Part shown: piece by piece, positions 33,798-47,283 of the stretch | Numbering within the stretch: the first letter of the stretch is position 1 | Layout: each line of letters starts with the position of its first letter | Source of the DNA: Ectopseudomonas chengduensis | GTDB lineage: Bacteria > Pseudomonadota > Gammaproteobacteria > Pseudomonadales > Pseudomonadaceae | Direction: 5' to 3' | Assembly (NCBI RefSeq): GCF_015712065.1 | Contig: NZ_JACFYZ010000002.1 | Coordinates: 186,001-250,000, forward strand | Length of the DNA stretch: 64,000 bases | Program-made: the position numbers and the translations under genes | Notes under the pieces: model-generated | Told to the model about the DNA's origin: nothing | Databases searched by the model: none | What the model saw: only the letters and a program-made list of their open reading frames with translations

Positions 33798-34768
33798 GTC
33801 GATTGAGCAAAGGCATCCGCGAGTACAGCCTGTTCCAGGCCGTACAGCTGGTGCTGGAGCGCTTGGGTGCTGCTCATCCGCATCTGGATGAGGAGCGCCT
33901 TTACGAATACCTGGAGTTCCAGGCCAATCCGAGCCTGGGTTTCCCTGGCAGCGATATCGATCGCGTGCAGTTCTTCGAGGAGCACGGCGAGCTGCGCGCG
34001 CGCATGCGCGTCAACCTGGTCGGCCTGTTCGGCGGCGGTTCACCATTACCTGCCTTCTACAGCGAGCAGGCTCTGGGCGACAGCGAGGACGGCAACCCGA
34101 CCCGCGACTTCCTCGACCTGTTCAACAATCGCCTGCAGCGCCTGTTGCTGCCGATCTGGCAGAAGTACCGCTACCGCGCCAGCTTCCAGAGCGGGGCGAT
34201 GGACGCCTTCTCTGCGCACCTGTTCGCCCTGATCGGCCTGGGCAGCGAGCAGATCCGCCAGGCCCAGGAGCTGAACTGGAAGCGCCTGCTGCCCTACCTC
34301 GGCCTGCTCAGCCTGCGCGCCCATTCGGCGGCGCTGATCGAGTCGGTGCTGCGTTACTACTTCAAGCACGCCGAACTGTTCATCGAGCAGTGCCTGGAGC
34401 GCCAGGTGGTGGTGCTGGAAGAGCAGCGCAACCGCCTCGGCCGTGCCAACAGTCTGCTCGGCGAAGACACCGTGCTCGGCGAGCGCGTACGCGACCGCGG
34501 TGGCAAGTTCCGCATCCACGTGCGCCAGCTGGGCTGGACGCGCTTTCACGAGTTCCTGCCGATCGGCACGGGTTACCAACCGCTCTGTGCGCTGGTGCGC
34601 TTCACCCTGCGCGATCCGCTGGACTACGACATCCGCCTGGAGCTGCGTCAGGACGAAATCCGCGACCTGCGCATCGGCGAAGGCAACCCCTGCCTGCTGG
34701 GCTGGACCACCTGGCTCGGCCGTGAGAACGCCGACGGTCTGGTCACCCTCGGTAGCAAGATTCATTAA
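33761..34768 (+). CDS. tssG: T6SS baseplate protein TssG
   Basis: 335 residues, VasB/ImpH family, which forms the TssF2G wedge. Conserved parts: YSLFQAVQLVLERL near the N-terminus, LRARMRVNLVGLFGGGSPLPAFYSE and the DFLDLFNNRLQRLL helix. Overlaps tssF by 37 bases; 11 bases before clpV. Confidence 0.94.
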   Translation: MDATYGAAAPALSRLSKGIREYSLFQAVQLVLERLGAAHPHLDEERLYEYLEFQANPSLGFPGSDIDRVQFFEEHGELRARMRVNLVGLFGGGSPLPAFYSEQALGDSEDGNPTRDFLDLFNNRLQRLLLPIWQKYRYRASFQSGAMDAFSAHLFALIGLGSEQIRQAQELNWKRLLPYLGLLSLRAHSAALIESVLRYYFKHAELFIEQCLERQVVVLEEQRNRLGRANSLLGEDTVLGERVRDRGGKFRIHVRQLGWTRFHEFLPIGTGYQPLCALVRFTLRDPLDYDIRLELRQDEIRDLRIGEGNPCLLGWTTWLGRENADGLVTLGSKIH

Positions 34769-34779
34769 GGACAGATGAA

Positions 34780-37380
<2,601 letters not shown>

Positions 37381-37390
37381 GGTGCCGCCG

Positions 37391-38920
<1,530 letters not shown>

Positions 38921-38967
38921 GCATGCCTGCCCATCTTTCATTCACTTCCACCCAAGGAGCGCATTCC

Positions 38968-39102
38968 ATGCTGCATCGCTATCGGACCGCCGCCCTGCTC
39001 GCCCTGGCCATTGCCCTGGCCGGCTGCACAGGCAACTACAAGTTCAGCGACGACCAATACCGCCCGCTGGGCGATCCGCAAGCCGAGAAACGCGGCCACT
39101 GA
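38968..39102 (+). CDS. 44-residue predicted lipoprotein (orfX position)
   Basis: Too short for most gene callers. The signal MLHRYRTAALLALAIALAGC has the lipobox L-A-G-C with Cys20, followed by 24 polar residues ending EKRGH. AAGGAGC is 8 bases before the ATG. It lies between the sigma54 activator and fha genes, the same place as 'orfX' (PA1664) in the P. aeruginosa H2 cluster. Function unknown. Confidence 0.75.
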   Translation: MLHRYRTAALLALAIALAGCTGNYKFSDDQYRPLGDPQAEKRGH

Positions 39103-39122
39103 CCGCAAGGAGTAGGTTCACC

Positions 39123-40319
39123 ATGGAACTGGTATTCGATGTGGTCAGCGCGCAGCAATTCGTGCCAGGTCTGTTGACCACCAAGACGTTCAAGCAGGCC
39201 GGCGGCGTGATCGGTCGAGCCGACGAGTGCGACTGGGTGATCCCGGATCGCAAGCGCATCCTGTCCAGTCGGCATGCAGAAGTTAGCTATCGCGATGGCG
39301 CCTTCTACCTGACCGACACCAGCAGCAACGGTATCCAGCTCAAGGACAGTGGCGCCACTCTGGCCAAGGGCAGTCCGCAGCGCATCGAGCATGGCAGCGT
39401 GTACTGCCTGGGCGACTTCGAGATCCGTGCGCGCCTGGTGCGTGACCCGGCCATGTTCGAGGGTGATATCGGTCTGCCGCAGGCCGCTGGGAGCATCATC
39501 CCCGATGACGCCTTCCTCGACCTCGACCCGCTCACCGCCCTGGAACAGCAGGAGCGCGTCTACGCCGAAGTGGACGATCTGACTGCCGTACTGCGCCCGA
39601 GCATGGCCCAGGCGCAGCAGCGCGATTACGCGCAGATCGACGAGGAAAACCTGCTGGTGCCCGAGTTGGTGATGCCGACGCCCGCGCCGCAGCCGAAAGT
39701 CGCCCCGGAGCCCGAGCGCCTGCCGCCGACTTTCTGGGAGAAGTTCGCCGATGCCCTCGGCGTGCGCCTCGACGACCTCGACGACGATGCCCGCGAAGCG
39801 CTGGCGCTGAATGCCGCCAAGCTGCTCAAGCAGAGCGTCGGCAGCCTGCAGCAGGCCCTACGTACCCGCAGCGAGCTGAAGAACGAACTGCGCCTGGCCC
39901 TGACCACCGTGCAGAGCGCTGGCAACAACCCGCTCAAGCATGGCCTGGATACCAGCGAGACGCTGACCGCGTTGCTGCGTGGCGGCAAGCCTGGCCAACT
40001 GCCGGCCGAGCAGGCCATCAACCGCAGCTTCCGCGACCTGCAGGCGCACCAGGTGGCACTGCTCGCCGCCAGCCGCGCAGCGGTCAAGGGCATGTTCGAA
40101 CAGTTCACGCCCGAGCAGCTGACCCTGCGTTTCGAGCGCAATGGGCGCAAACCGCTGTTGGCCACCGATGGCGGCCGCTGGCGTGCCTATCGTCGCCTGC
40201 ATGCGGCGCTGGCGCAGAACGATGACTGGAGCGATCGCCTGTTCGCCCGTGATTTTGCCAGTGCCTACGAAGAGCAGGTTCGCCTGATCGCCACCCTCAA
40301 TACTGACCTTCAAGGATGA
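39123..40319 (+). CDS. fha: T6SS FHA-domain protein (TagH/Fha)
   Basis: 398 residues. The N-terminal forkhead-associated domain (about 1-100) has GRADECDWVIPD, SSRHAEV and SNGI motifs for phosphothreonine binding. The C-terminal part is the T6SS ImpI/VasC domain (PPTFWEKFADALGV onward). It is the probable target of the Stk1/Stp1 pair encoded downstream. Confidence 0.93.
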   Translation: MELVFDVVSAQQFVPGLLTTKTFKQAGGVIGRADECDWVIPDRKRILSSRHAEVSYRDGAFYLTDTSSNGIQLKDSGATLAKGSPQRIEHGSVYCLGDFEIRARLVRDPAMFEGDIGLPQAAGSIIPDDAFLDLDPLTALEQQERVYAEVDDLTAVLRPSMAQAQQRDYAQIDEENLLVPELVMPTPAPQPKVAPEPERLPPTFWEKFADALGVRLDDLDDDAREALALNAAKLLKQSVGSLQQALRTRSELKNELRLALTTVQSAGNNPLKHGLDTSETLTALLRGGKPGQLPAEQAINRSFRDLQAHQVALLAASRAAVKGMFEQFTPEQLTLRFERNGRKPLLATDGGRWRAYRRLHAALAQNDDWSDRLFARDFASAYEEQVRLIATLNTDLQG

Positions 40320-40324
40320 ACACC

Positions 40325-40807
40325 ATGCCTCGCTTGCTTTCCCTGGCCCTATGCGCCGCACTCCTGACTCTCGCTGGCTGCGCCGCGATGTCGCCTTACT
40401 CGACCATGACCAAGCTGGACCTGAGCCTGGCCGGCAGCGACCAGCTCAACCCGGACCTCAACGGTCGTCCTTCGCCTATCGTGATCCGCCTGATGGAGCT
40501 CAAGCACCCGGTGGCTTTCGAGAATGCCGATTTCTTCTCCCTCTACCAGCGTCCGAAAGAAGCGCTGGCGCCGGACCTGGTGACCCAGGAAGAACTGGAG
40601 CTGCGCCCGGGCGAAACCCGCGAACTGAAAGTATCGGTGCAGGAGGGCAGCCGCTATGTCGGCGTGCTCGCCGCCTATCGCGACCTGCCGGAAGCCAGCT
40701 GGCGCTACGTCATTGCCATTGACGAGCAGCAACGCAACGCGGCCAACCTGCGGCTCGACGAGCGCGGTATTCGCAACCTGGATGACGAGCAGGAGCGCAA
40801 CCGATGA
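40325..40807 (+). CDS. tssJ: T6SS outer-membrane lipoprotein TssJ
   Basis: 160 residues. The signal peptide MPRLLSLALCAALLTLAGC ends with a lipobox (Cys19). The mature protein has the transthyretin-like TssJ fold with PSPIVIRLMELKHPVAFENADFFSLY. It contacts the periplasmic part of TssM. The ATG at 40325 has AAGGATG upstream; an ATG at 40316 overlaps the fha stop and is an alternative. Confidence 0.94.
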   Translation: MPRLLSLALCAALLTLAGCAAMSPYSTMTKLDLSLAGSDQLNPDLNGRPSPIVIRLMELKHPVAFENADFFSLYQRPKEALAPDLVTQEELELRPGETRELKVSVQEGSRYVGVLAAYRDLPEASWRYVIAIDEQQRNAANLRLDERGIRNLDDEQERNR

Positions 40808-42135
40808 GCCAGCATAAAGTCGTCTGGCAGGAAGGCATGCTGCTGCGACCACAGCATTTCCAGCAGAACGATCGCTACTTCGATCACCAGCTCAAGGTGC
40901 GTACGCAGAAACTGGACAGCTACGCCTGGGGGTTCTTCGAACTTGAGATCGACCGCCAGTTTCTCAACATGGGCAAGCTGGTGGTGAGCAAGGCCAGTGG
41001 GGTACTGCCTGACGGCAGTCTGTTCGACCTCGGTGCCGAGCGCGAGCCGCTGGGCCTGGACGTACCGCCGAACACCGGCAACACCCCCGTCTACCTGGCG
41101 CTGCCGCTGGTCACCGGTAATCACATCGAGAGCCGTCGCCCGGACCAGCGCGACGTGCTGGCGCGCTACGTCGCCTTCGACGAGGAAGTCGCCGACTGCA
41201 ACGCCGGCGACAGCAGCGTCAGCCAGGTCAGTACTGGCCGCCCGGATTTCCGCCTGCTGCTCGGCGAGCAGCAGAGCGACCAGGGCTACGTGAAGATGAA
41301 GCTGTGCGAAGTGCTCGACACCACACCGGACGGGGTGATCAGCCTCGACCCGGAATTCAGCCCGACCTATGTCAACTTCCAGGCCTCCGGCTACCTGCTG
41401 AGCTGCCTCAAGGAAGTGATCAGCATGCTCGCCCACCGTGGCGACATCCTCGCCGAGCGTATCCGCGCCACCGGCAAGGTGGGTGGCGCCGAGGTTGGCG
41501 ACTTCATGATGCTGCAGCTGATCAACCGCTACGAACCGATCCTGCGCCACCACCTGGGCGTCGAGCAGGTACACCCGGAGCAGATCTACCGCGAACTGGT
41601 CGGCCTGCTCGGCGAGTTGGCGACCTTCTCCAGCGAGACCAAACGTCCGCGCCTGGAAGGCCGCTATCTGCACAGCGACCAGGGCATGAGTTTCCGCAAG
41701 CTGATGGACGCCATCCGCCAGGTGTTGTCGATGGTGCTCGAGCAGCACGCCATCGAGATGCTCCTGCAGCAGCGCCAGTACGGCATCCAGGTGTCGCCGC
41801 TGCACGACCACAAGCTGCTCGGCACCTCCAGCTTCGTACTCGCCGCCAGCGCCCAGTGCGATTCCGAAGAGTTGCGCCAGCGCCTGCCCGCGCACCTCAA
41901 GGTTGGCCCGGTGGAGCGCATCCGCCAACTGGTCAACCTGCACCTGCCGGGGATCAAGGTCAAACCGCTGCCAGTGGCACCGCGGCAGATCCCCTTCCAT
42001 TCGGGCAAGACCTACTTCGCCTTGGAGCTCAGCTCCGAGGAACTGGCGCAGCTGGAACGCTCCGGCGGCTTCGCCTTCCACGTGTCCGGCGAGTTCACCG
42101 GGCTTGAGCTGAAATTCTGGGCGATCAGGAACTGA
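40804..42135 (+). CDS. tssK: T6SS baseplate-membrane linker TssK
   Basis: 443 residues, VasE/ImpJ family, which joins the baseplate to TssL/TssM. The conserved start VVWQEGMLLRPQHFQQNDRY and the C-terminal LPGIKVKPLPVAPRQIPF...YFALEL are present. Overlaps tssJ by four bases (ATGA). Confidence 0.96.
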   Translation: MSQHKVVWQEGMLLRPQHFQQNDRYFDHQLKVRTQKLDSYAWGFFELEIDRQFLNMGKLVVSKASGVLPDGSLFDLGAEREPLGLDVPPNTGNTPVYLALPLVTGNHIESRRPDQRDVLARYVAFDEEVADCNAGDSSVSQVSTGRPDFRLLLGEQQSDQGYVKMKLCEVLDTTPDGVISLDPEFSPTYVNFQASGYLLSCLKEVISMLAHRGDILAERIRATGKVGGAEVGDFMMLQLINRYEPILRHHLGVEQVHPEQIYRELVGLLGELATFSSETKRPRLEGRYLHSDQGMSFRKLMDAIRQVLSMVLEQHAIEMLLQQRQYGIQVSPLHDHKLLGTSSFVLAASAQCDSEELRQRLPAHLKVGPVERIRQLVNLHLPGIKVKPLPVAPRQIPFHSGKTYFALELSSEELAQLERSGGFAFHVSGEFTGLELKFWAIRN

Positions 42136-42137
42136 CC

Positions 42138-43019
42138 ATGACAACCAAGGAAATGGAATACGGCCAGGATGACAAGACGGTCATCCTCAACCGCAAGGGC
42201 GAAGCCCGCGCCGAAAGCCCGCTGACCGATTTCAGCGCGCCACCGAAGTTCGAGCAGCTTGAGGAACGCATGATCTTCGCCGCGCGTCTGCGCCCGGCGG
42301 AGAGCTTCAACATCAGCCTCAACCCGCTGGTGGCGGCAGCCTCCACGCTGCTCTCGGAAGTGGTGCGGCTCAAACACAGCTTCGAAAGCGAGGACATGGA
42401 TGCGCTCAACCAGCGCCTGACCCGCGAGATCAAGCTGTTCGAGCACCGTGCTCTGCACGATGGCGCCGAGAGCAGCCAGGTAATGGCCGCACGCTACGTG
42501 CTGTGCACCGTGGTCGACGAAGCGGTGGTGACCACACCCTGGGGCAACGAGAGCCAGTGGTCGCAGATGAGCCTGCTGTCCTCGTTCCACAACGAGACAT
42601 TCGGTGGCGAGAAGTTCTTCCAGCTGCTCGAGCGCCTGTCGCGCAACCCGGTCAAGCACCTGCCGATGCTGGAACTGATGTACCTGTGCCTGTCGCTCGG
42701 TTTCGAGGGCAAGTACCGCGTGCTGCAGCGCGGCATGCTCGAACTGGAAGCGGTGCGCGACAGCCTCTACCGACAGATCCGCCAGTTGCGCGGCGATGTG
42801 CCGCGTGAAGTCTCGCCGCACTGGCAGGGCCTCAAGGACACCCGCCGACGCCTGGTACGCATCGTGCCGTGGTGGCTGGTGGCGCTGTTCACCCTGATGT
42901 GCCTGGTGATGATGTATGGCGGCTTCGCCTGGGTATTGGGCGAGCAGCGCGACACCGTGCTCAAGCCGTATCAGCAACTCGACCCGGCCTCGGGTGTCAG
43001 CATGGATGACGTGAAATGA
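42138..43019 (+). CDS. tssL: T6SS membrane-complex protein TssL (DotU)
   Basis: 293 residues, DotU family with a single C-terminal TM helix (VPWWLVALFTLMCLVMMYGG, about 245-270) and no OmpA-like peptidoglycan-binding extension. Conserved: DEAVVTTPWGNESQWS and LELMYLCLSLGFEGKYRV. Its stop overlaps the tssM start by four bases. Confidence 0.95.
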   Translation: MTTKEMEYGQDDKTVILNRKGEARAESPLTDFSAPPKFEQLEERMIFAARLRPAESFNISLNPLVAAASTLLSEVVRLKHSFESEDMDALNQRLTREIKLFEHRALHDGAESSQVMAARYVLCTVVDEAVVTTPWGNESQWSQMSLLSSFHNETFGGEKFFQLLERLSRNPVKHLPMLELMYLCLSLGFEGKYRVLQRGMLELEAVRDSLYRQIRQLRGDVPREVSPHWQGLKDTRRRLVRIVPWWLVALFTLMCLVMMYGGFAWVLGEQRDTVLKPYQQLDPASGVSMDDVK

Positions 43020-46000
43020 AGAGCTTCTTCGCCAAACTTGGCGCCTTTTTCCGCAAGACCTGGGTCTGGAGCCTGCTGCTGGTGCTGGTCCTAGCCCTGC
43101 TGGTGTGGTTCGTCGGCCCTCTGCTGGCCGTCAGTGACTACAAGTTCTGGGAGTCGGCCACCAGTCGTCTGTTGACCATCAGTCTGATCTTCCTGCTCTG
43201 GGGCCTGGCCATGGTCTTCGCCAGCTGGCGCGCCACCGCGCGCAAGAAGGCCGAGGAAAGTGACGCCGACGCCCAGGAGCGCCTGCGTCGCGAGGAACAG
43301 ATCAGCGAAGAGCAGAACGAGCTGCGCCACCGCTTCAAGGACGCCCTGCGCACCCTCAAGCGCTCCAGCCTGTACCGCGGGCGCAGCGAGAAGTGGCGCA
43401 ACGACCTGCCCTGGTACCTGCTGCTCGGCCCGCAGGGCAGTGGCAAGACCAGCTTGCTGGATTTCTCCGGCCTGGACTTCCCGCTCAACCGCGGCGAAAG
43501 CCAGCGTCTGACCAAGGACGTGTCCGGCACCCGCTACGCGGACTGGTACTTCGCCGACCATGCGGTGCTGATCGATACCGCTGGGCGCTACCTGACCCAG
43601 CCTGACGCGCAGGTCGACGGCCGCGCCTGGGGCACCTTGTTGGGTCTGCTACGCCAGCGCCGTGCGCGTCCGCTCAATGGCGTGCTGGTGAGCATTCCGG
43701 TCGAGCAGTTGCAGGGCGGTAGCGAAGTGGAGCTGGAGACCCTGGCCCGTCAGACCCGCCAGCGCCTGCATGAGATCCACCAGCGCCTGGGCGCCGATGT
43801 GCCGGTCTATCTGGTGCTGAGCAAGGCCGACAAGGTACTGGGCTTCGACGAGTTCTTCGACCAGCTGTCACGCGAAGAAAGCGAGCAGGTGCTCGGCGCC
43901 AGCTTCCGCAAGGAGCAGAACGCCAGCGATGTGGGCGTCGTACGCCAGGAGTTCGAAGAACTGCTGCGCCGCCTCAACAGCCAGGTGATCCTGCGCATGC
44001 ACCAGGAGCGCGACACCCAGCGCCGTGGCCGCATCCTCGACTTCCCGCACCAGCTCGGCCAGATCGGCGAGCGCCTGTGCCTGTTCATCGAACTGGCCTT
44101 CGCCGGCAACCGCTACCAGCGGGCCAGCAAGTTGCGCGGCTTTTACCTGACCAGTGCACCGCAGTTGAACGAACAACTCGACCCGCTGACGGCTGGTATC
44201 GGTCGCAACCTCGGCCTGGCCGACAGCGCGCTGCCGACCTTCCGCAGCGGTCGCGCACGGTTTATCAATCATCTGCTCAGCCGGGTGATCTTCCCCGAGG
44301 CCGAATTGGCCGGCCTGGATCAGAAGGAGGTGCGTCGCATCGACTGGGGCCAGCGTGCCATGTACGCCACCGCCTTCGCCGTGCTGGCGCTGTTCGGTGT
44401 GCTCTGGGCCAGCGGCTTCTCGGCCAACCACGGGCGTCTGGAAGAGCTACGCGAGATCGCCCAGAAGCTTACCCGCGAGCATGGTTCGATCAATGCGCAG
44501 GACGATGCCCTGCAAACCCTCAAGGCGCTGGACAGCAGCTACGCCGCGACCCTGGTGTTCCCACCCAAGGGCGAGGTGTCCTACCTGGAGCGTACCGGCC
44601 TGTTCCAGGGCGAGGCGGTCAATCCTCCGGTGTATTCGACCTATCGCGCCGAGTTGGAAAACCTGCTGCTGCCGCGCGTGGCCCGTCAGCTGGAAGCACA
44701 GATCCGCGCCAACCTTAGCGACCGCGAGCGTCTGCTCGGTAGCCTGCGTGCCTACCTGATGCTCAACCTGGAAGAACGTCGCGATGCCGACTTCCTCAAG
44801 GAATGGGTCGCCGCCGACTGGTCGCTGCGCTACGCCGGCAACAGCCCGGCGCAGCATGGTCTCAATACCCATTTCGCGCGTCTGCTCGACGAGCCGTTCG
44901 CGCCCTATGCCCTCAACGCCCAGCTGGTTGCCCAGGCGCGCCAGGTGCTGCGCAGCGAGTCGCTGGCCAACGTGGTCTACCGCATGCTGCGGGAACAGGC
45001 GCGTAATCTGCCGGAGTACCGTCTGAGCCAGAAACTTGGCCCGCAGGGTGGGCTGATCAGTGGCAGCGACTACGCCATTCCCGGCTTCTACACCCAGAAC
45101 GGCTACAGCAAGACCTTCACCGCTCAGGGCGGCAACCTGGTGCGCGAGATCCTGCGTGACAACTGGGTGCTGGGCGAAGGCGAAACCCTCAGTGCAGGGG
45201 ACCTCGGTCGCCTGATGGTGGAGCTGGAGCAACTGTACTTCCGCGATTACGGCAACTATTGGGGCGAGGCCATCGCTCAGCTTGGCCTGGAACCGATCGG
45301 CAGTGCCGGTCGCGGTGCTGCCCTGCTCAACGGCCTGACCGCGGCCAACTCGCCGCTGCTGCAGTTGCTGGTGGAAGTGCGTGACAACACCCGTTTCAAG
45401 GGGCTGGCTGAGGCCGCCGACGATGCCGGTGCCGCCGCCGAAGCGCTGGAAGGCGCCAAGGGCAAGCTGGGCAAAGCCGCCAAGCTGGCCAGTGCCGCCG
45501 CTGAACAGGCGCAGCAGGCGCTGGCCAAGAACACCCCGGATACGGCGCGCAAGACGCTGGAACGCCGCTTCGAGAGCTTGCACAAGCTGCTCGACGATAA
45601 CGGCGGTGCTGGCGTCGATCTGGCGGCCAGCCTGCAGGCTCTGGACGAGCTGCAACGCCAGCTGGCCAGCCTGGCCAATGCCGGCGCCAGCGACCAGGCT
45701 GCATTCGAGATGGCCAAGGCACGCATGGGCGGCAAGCGTGATGCGATCAATCAGGTACGCACTGCCGCCGCGCGCCTGCCGCAGCCCATTGGCAACTGGC
45801 TGGCGCTGTTGGCCGAAGACAGCTGGACGCTGGTGCTCAATGACGCCTACCACTTCCTCAACCAGCGCTACCAGAGCGAGCTATACGCCGCCTACGACAA
45901 CTCGCTGAAGCAGCGTTACCCGTTCAGCGCGCACAGCGAAAGCGACGTGGCGGTGGCTGACTTCCGCGAGTTCTTCAAGGCGCAGGGTATCGCCGAGCGC

Positions 46001-46555
46001 TTCTTCGACCAGTACCTGCGCCCCTTCGTCAGTGGCAGCGCCGACGAATACCGCCTGCGCCGCGTCGATGGCCGCGGCCTGCCGCTGTCGCGCGAGTTCC
46101 TCCTGCAGATGAGTCGTGCGCAGGTGATCCGCCGCAGCTTCTTCGCCGAGAACCCGGCTGAGCCGCAGGTGCTGTTCAAGCTCGAGCCCTACTCGCTGGA
46201 CTCCAGCCTGAGTCGCGCCGACTTCCGCTTCGGCAAGCAGCAGCTGGAATACCGCCACGGCCCGATCGTTGCCACGTCTTTCCGCTGGCCAGCGGCGAGC
46301 GAGGAAGATCGCACCAGCCTGGTGGTCGAAGAGCTTGGCGGTCGTCGCGTCGGCATCGAGAAGAACACCGGCCCCTGGTCGCTGTTCCGCCTGCTCGACC
46401 TGATGGACGTGGACTACCACAGCGGTCGAGACGTGCTGATCCTCAAGGCCAACCTCGGTGGTCTGCACGCCAACTACCTGCTGCACAGTCAGCGCTCGCC
46501 GAACCCGTTCGACATCGGCCTGCTGCGCAGCTTCAAGCTGCCGGCGACGCTCTGA
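43016..46555 (+). CDS. tssM: T6SS membrane-complex protein TssM (IcmF)
   Basis: 1179 residues. Two N-terminal TM helices (about 16-38 and 50-70), a cytoplasmic NTPase domain with Walker A GPQGSGKT at 138-145, a third TM near residue 450 (AMYATAFAVLALFGVLWASG) and a long periplasmic domain that binds TssJ. The intact Walker A suggests nucleotide binding, which is not essential in all systems. An Ala-rich helical stretch occurs around residues 800-835. Confidence 0.97.
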   Translation: MKSFFAKLGAFFRKTWVWSLLLVLVLALLVWFVGPLLAVSDYKFWESATSRLLTISLIFLLWGLAMVFASWRATARKKAEESDADAQERLRREEQISEEQNELRHRFKDALRTLKRSSLYRGRSEKWRNDLPWYLLLGPQGSGKTSLLDFSGLDFPLNRGESQRLTKDVSGTRYADWYFADHAVLIDTAGRYLTQPDAQVDGRAWGTLLGLLRQRRARPLNGVLVSIPVEQLQGGSEVELETLARQTRQRLHEIHQRLGADVPVYLVLSKADKVLGFDEFFDQLSREESEQVLGASFRKEQNASDVGVVRQEFEELLRRLNSQVILRMHQERDTQRRGRILDFPHQLGQIGERLCLFIELAFAGNRYQRASKLRGFYLTSAPQLNEQLDPLTAGIGRNLGLADSALPTFRSGRARFINHLLSRVIFPEAELAGLDQKEVRRIDWGQRAMYATAFAVLALFGVLWASGFSANHGRLEELREIAQKLTREHGSINAQDDALQTLKALDSSYAATLVFPPKGEVSYLERTGLFQGEAVNPPVYSTYRAELENLLLPRVARQLEAQIRANLSDRERLLGSLRAYLMLNLEERRDADFLKEWVAADWSLRYAGNSPAQHGLNTHFARLLDEPFAPYALNAQLVAQARQVLRSESLANVVYRMLREQARNLPEYRLSQKLGPQGGLISGSDYAIPGFYTQNGYSKTFTAQGGNLVREILRDNWVLGEGETLSAGDLGRLMVELEQLYFRDYGNYWGEAIAQLGLEPIGSAGRGAALLNGLTAANSPLLQLLVEVRDNTRFKGLAEAADDAGAAAEALEGAKGKLGKAAKLASAAAEQAQQALAKNTPDTARKTLERRFESLHKLLDDNGGAGVDLAASLQALDELQRQLASLANAGASDQAAFEMAKARMGGKRDAINQVRTAAARLPQPIGNWLALLAEDSWTLVLNDAYHFLNQRYQSELYAAYDNSLKQRYPFSAHSESDVAVADFREFFKAQGIAERFFDQYLRPFVSGSADEYRLRRVDGRGLPLSREFLLQMSRAQVIRRSFFAENPAEPQVLFKLEPYSLDSSLSRADFRFGKQQLEYRHGPIVATSFRWPAASEEDRTSLVVEELGGRRVGIEKNTGPWSLFRLLDLMDVDYHSGRDVLILKANLGGLHANYLLHSQRSPNPFDIGLLRSFKLPATL

Positions 46556-47283
46556 TGACCGCAGTCGCCAGCGCCTGGCGCAGCGCCGCACGCACTGATA
46601 CCGGCAAGGTGCGCGCGCGCAACGAGGACGCCTTCCTGGCCCTGCCCGAGCAGGGCCTGTGGGTGGTGGCCGACGGTATGGGCGGGCATCAGAACGGTGC
46701 CCTGGCCAGCCGTCTGGTCGTTGAGCATCTGGCCGAGCTGCCGGAAGGCAGCCTCGCCCAGCGGCTGGTGGAGTTGCGCCAGGCGCTGCACCGGCTCAAC
46801 CATCGGCTCGGCCAGGAGCTGACCGTCACCGCCGATCGCCCGGACACGGTGATCGGCAGCACCGTAGTCGCCCTGTTGCTCGAGGAGGACCGCGCCGCCT
46901 GCGTCTGGGCCGGTGACAGCCGCTGCTACCTGTGGCGCGGCGCGCGGCTGTATCAGCTCAGTCGTGACCATTCACTGGTGCAGCAACTGATCGACGAGCA
47001 GGGCCTGACGCCGCAGGAGGCCGCGCGCCATCCGGCGGCTCACGCCCTGACCCGCGCCATCGGCGCCAGCGAAACCCTGCAACTGGACATCCTCGAACTC
47101 GATGTGCTGCCTGGCGATGTCTTCCTGCTGTGCAGCGACGGCCTCTATCAGGGCGTTTCCGCCGACGAGCTGGGTGCCTGCCTCAACCTGCCCTCGCCGC
47201 ACCTGGCCGTGGAGCGCCTGTTCCAGCGCGTGCTCGACGGCCCTGCCCGTGACAACCTCAGTGCCGTGGTGATCCGCCGATGA
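46555..47283 (+). CDS. stp1: PP2C-type serine/threonine phosphatase of the T6SS
   Basis: 242 residues. PP2C motifs: RTDTGKVRARNEDAF, VVADGMGGHQNGA (metal-binding Asp), AGDSRCYLWR and the C-terminal GPARDNLSAVVI. It dephosphorylates the T6SS FHA protein in known systems, opposing the kinase gene that overlaps it. The start is within the tssM stop (TGATG). Confidence 0.94.
   Translation: MTAVASAWRSAARTDTGKVRARNEDAFLALPEQGLWVVADGMGGHQNGALASRLVVEHLAELPEGSLAQRLVELRQALHRLNHRLGQELTVTADRPDTVIGSTVVALLLEEDRAACVWAGDSRCYLWRGARLYQLSRDHSLVQQLIDEQGLTPQEAARHPAAHALTRAIGASETLQLDILELDVLPGDVFLLCSDGLYQGVSADELGACLNLPSPHLAVERLFQRVLDGPARDNLSAVVIRR

Noticed and set aside
40705..42144. Minus-strand open frame opposite tssK
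   Set aside because: Composition is the complement of tssK codons; no independent signals.
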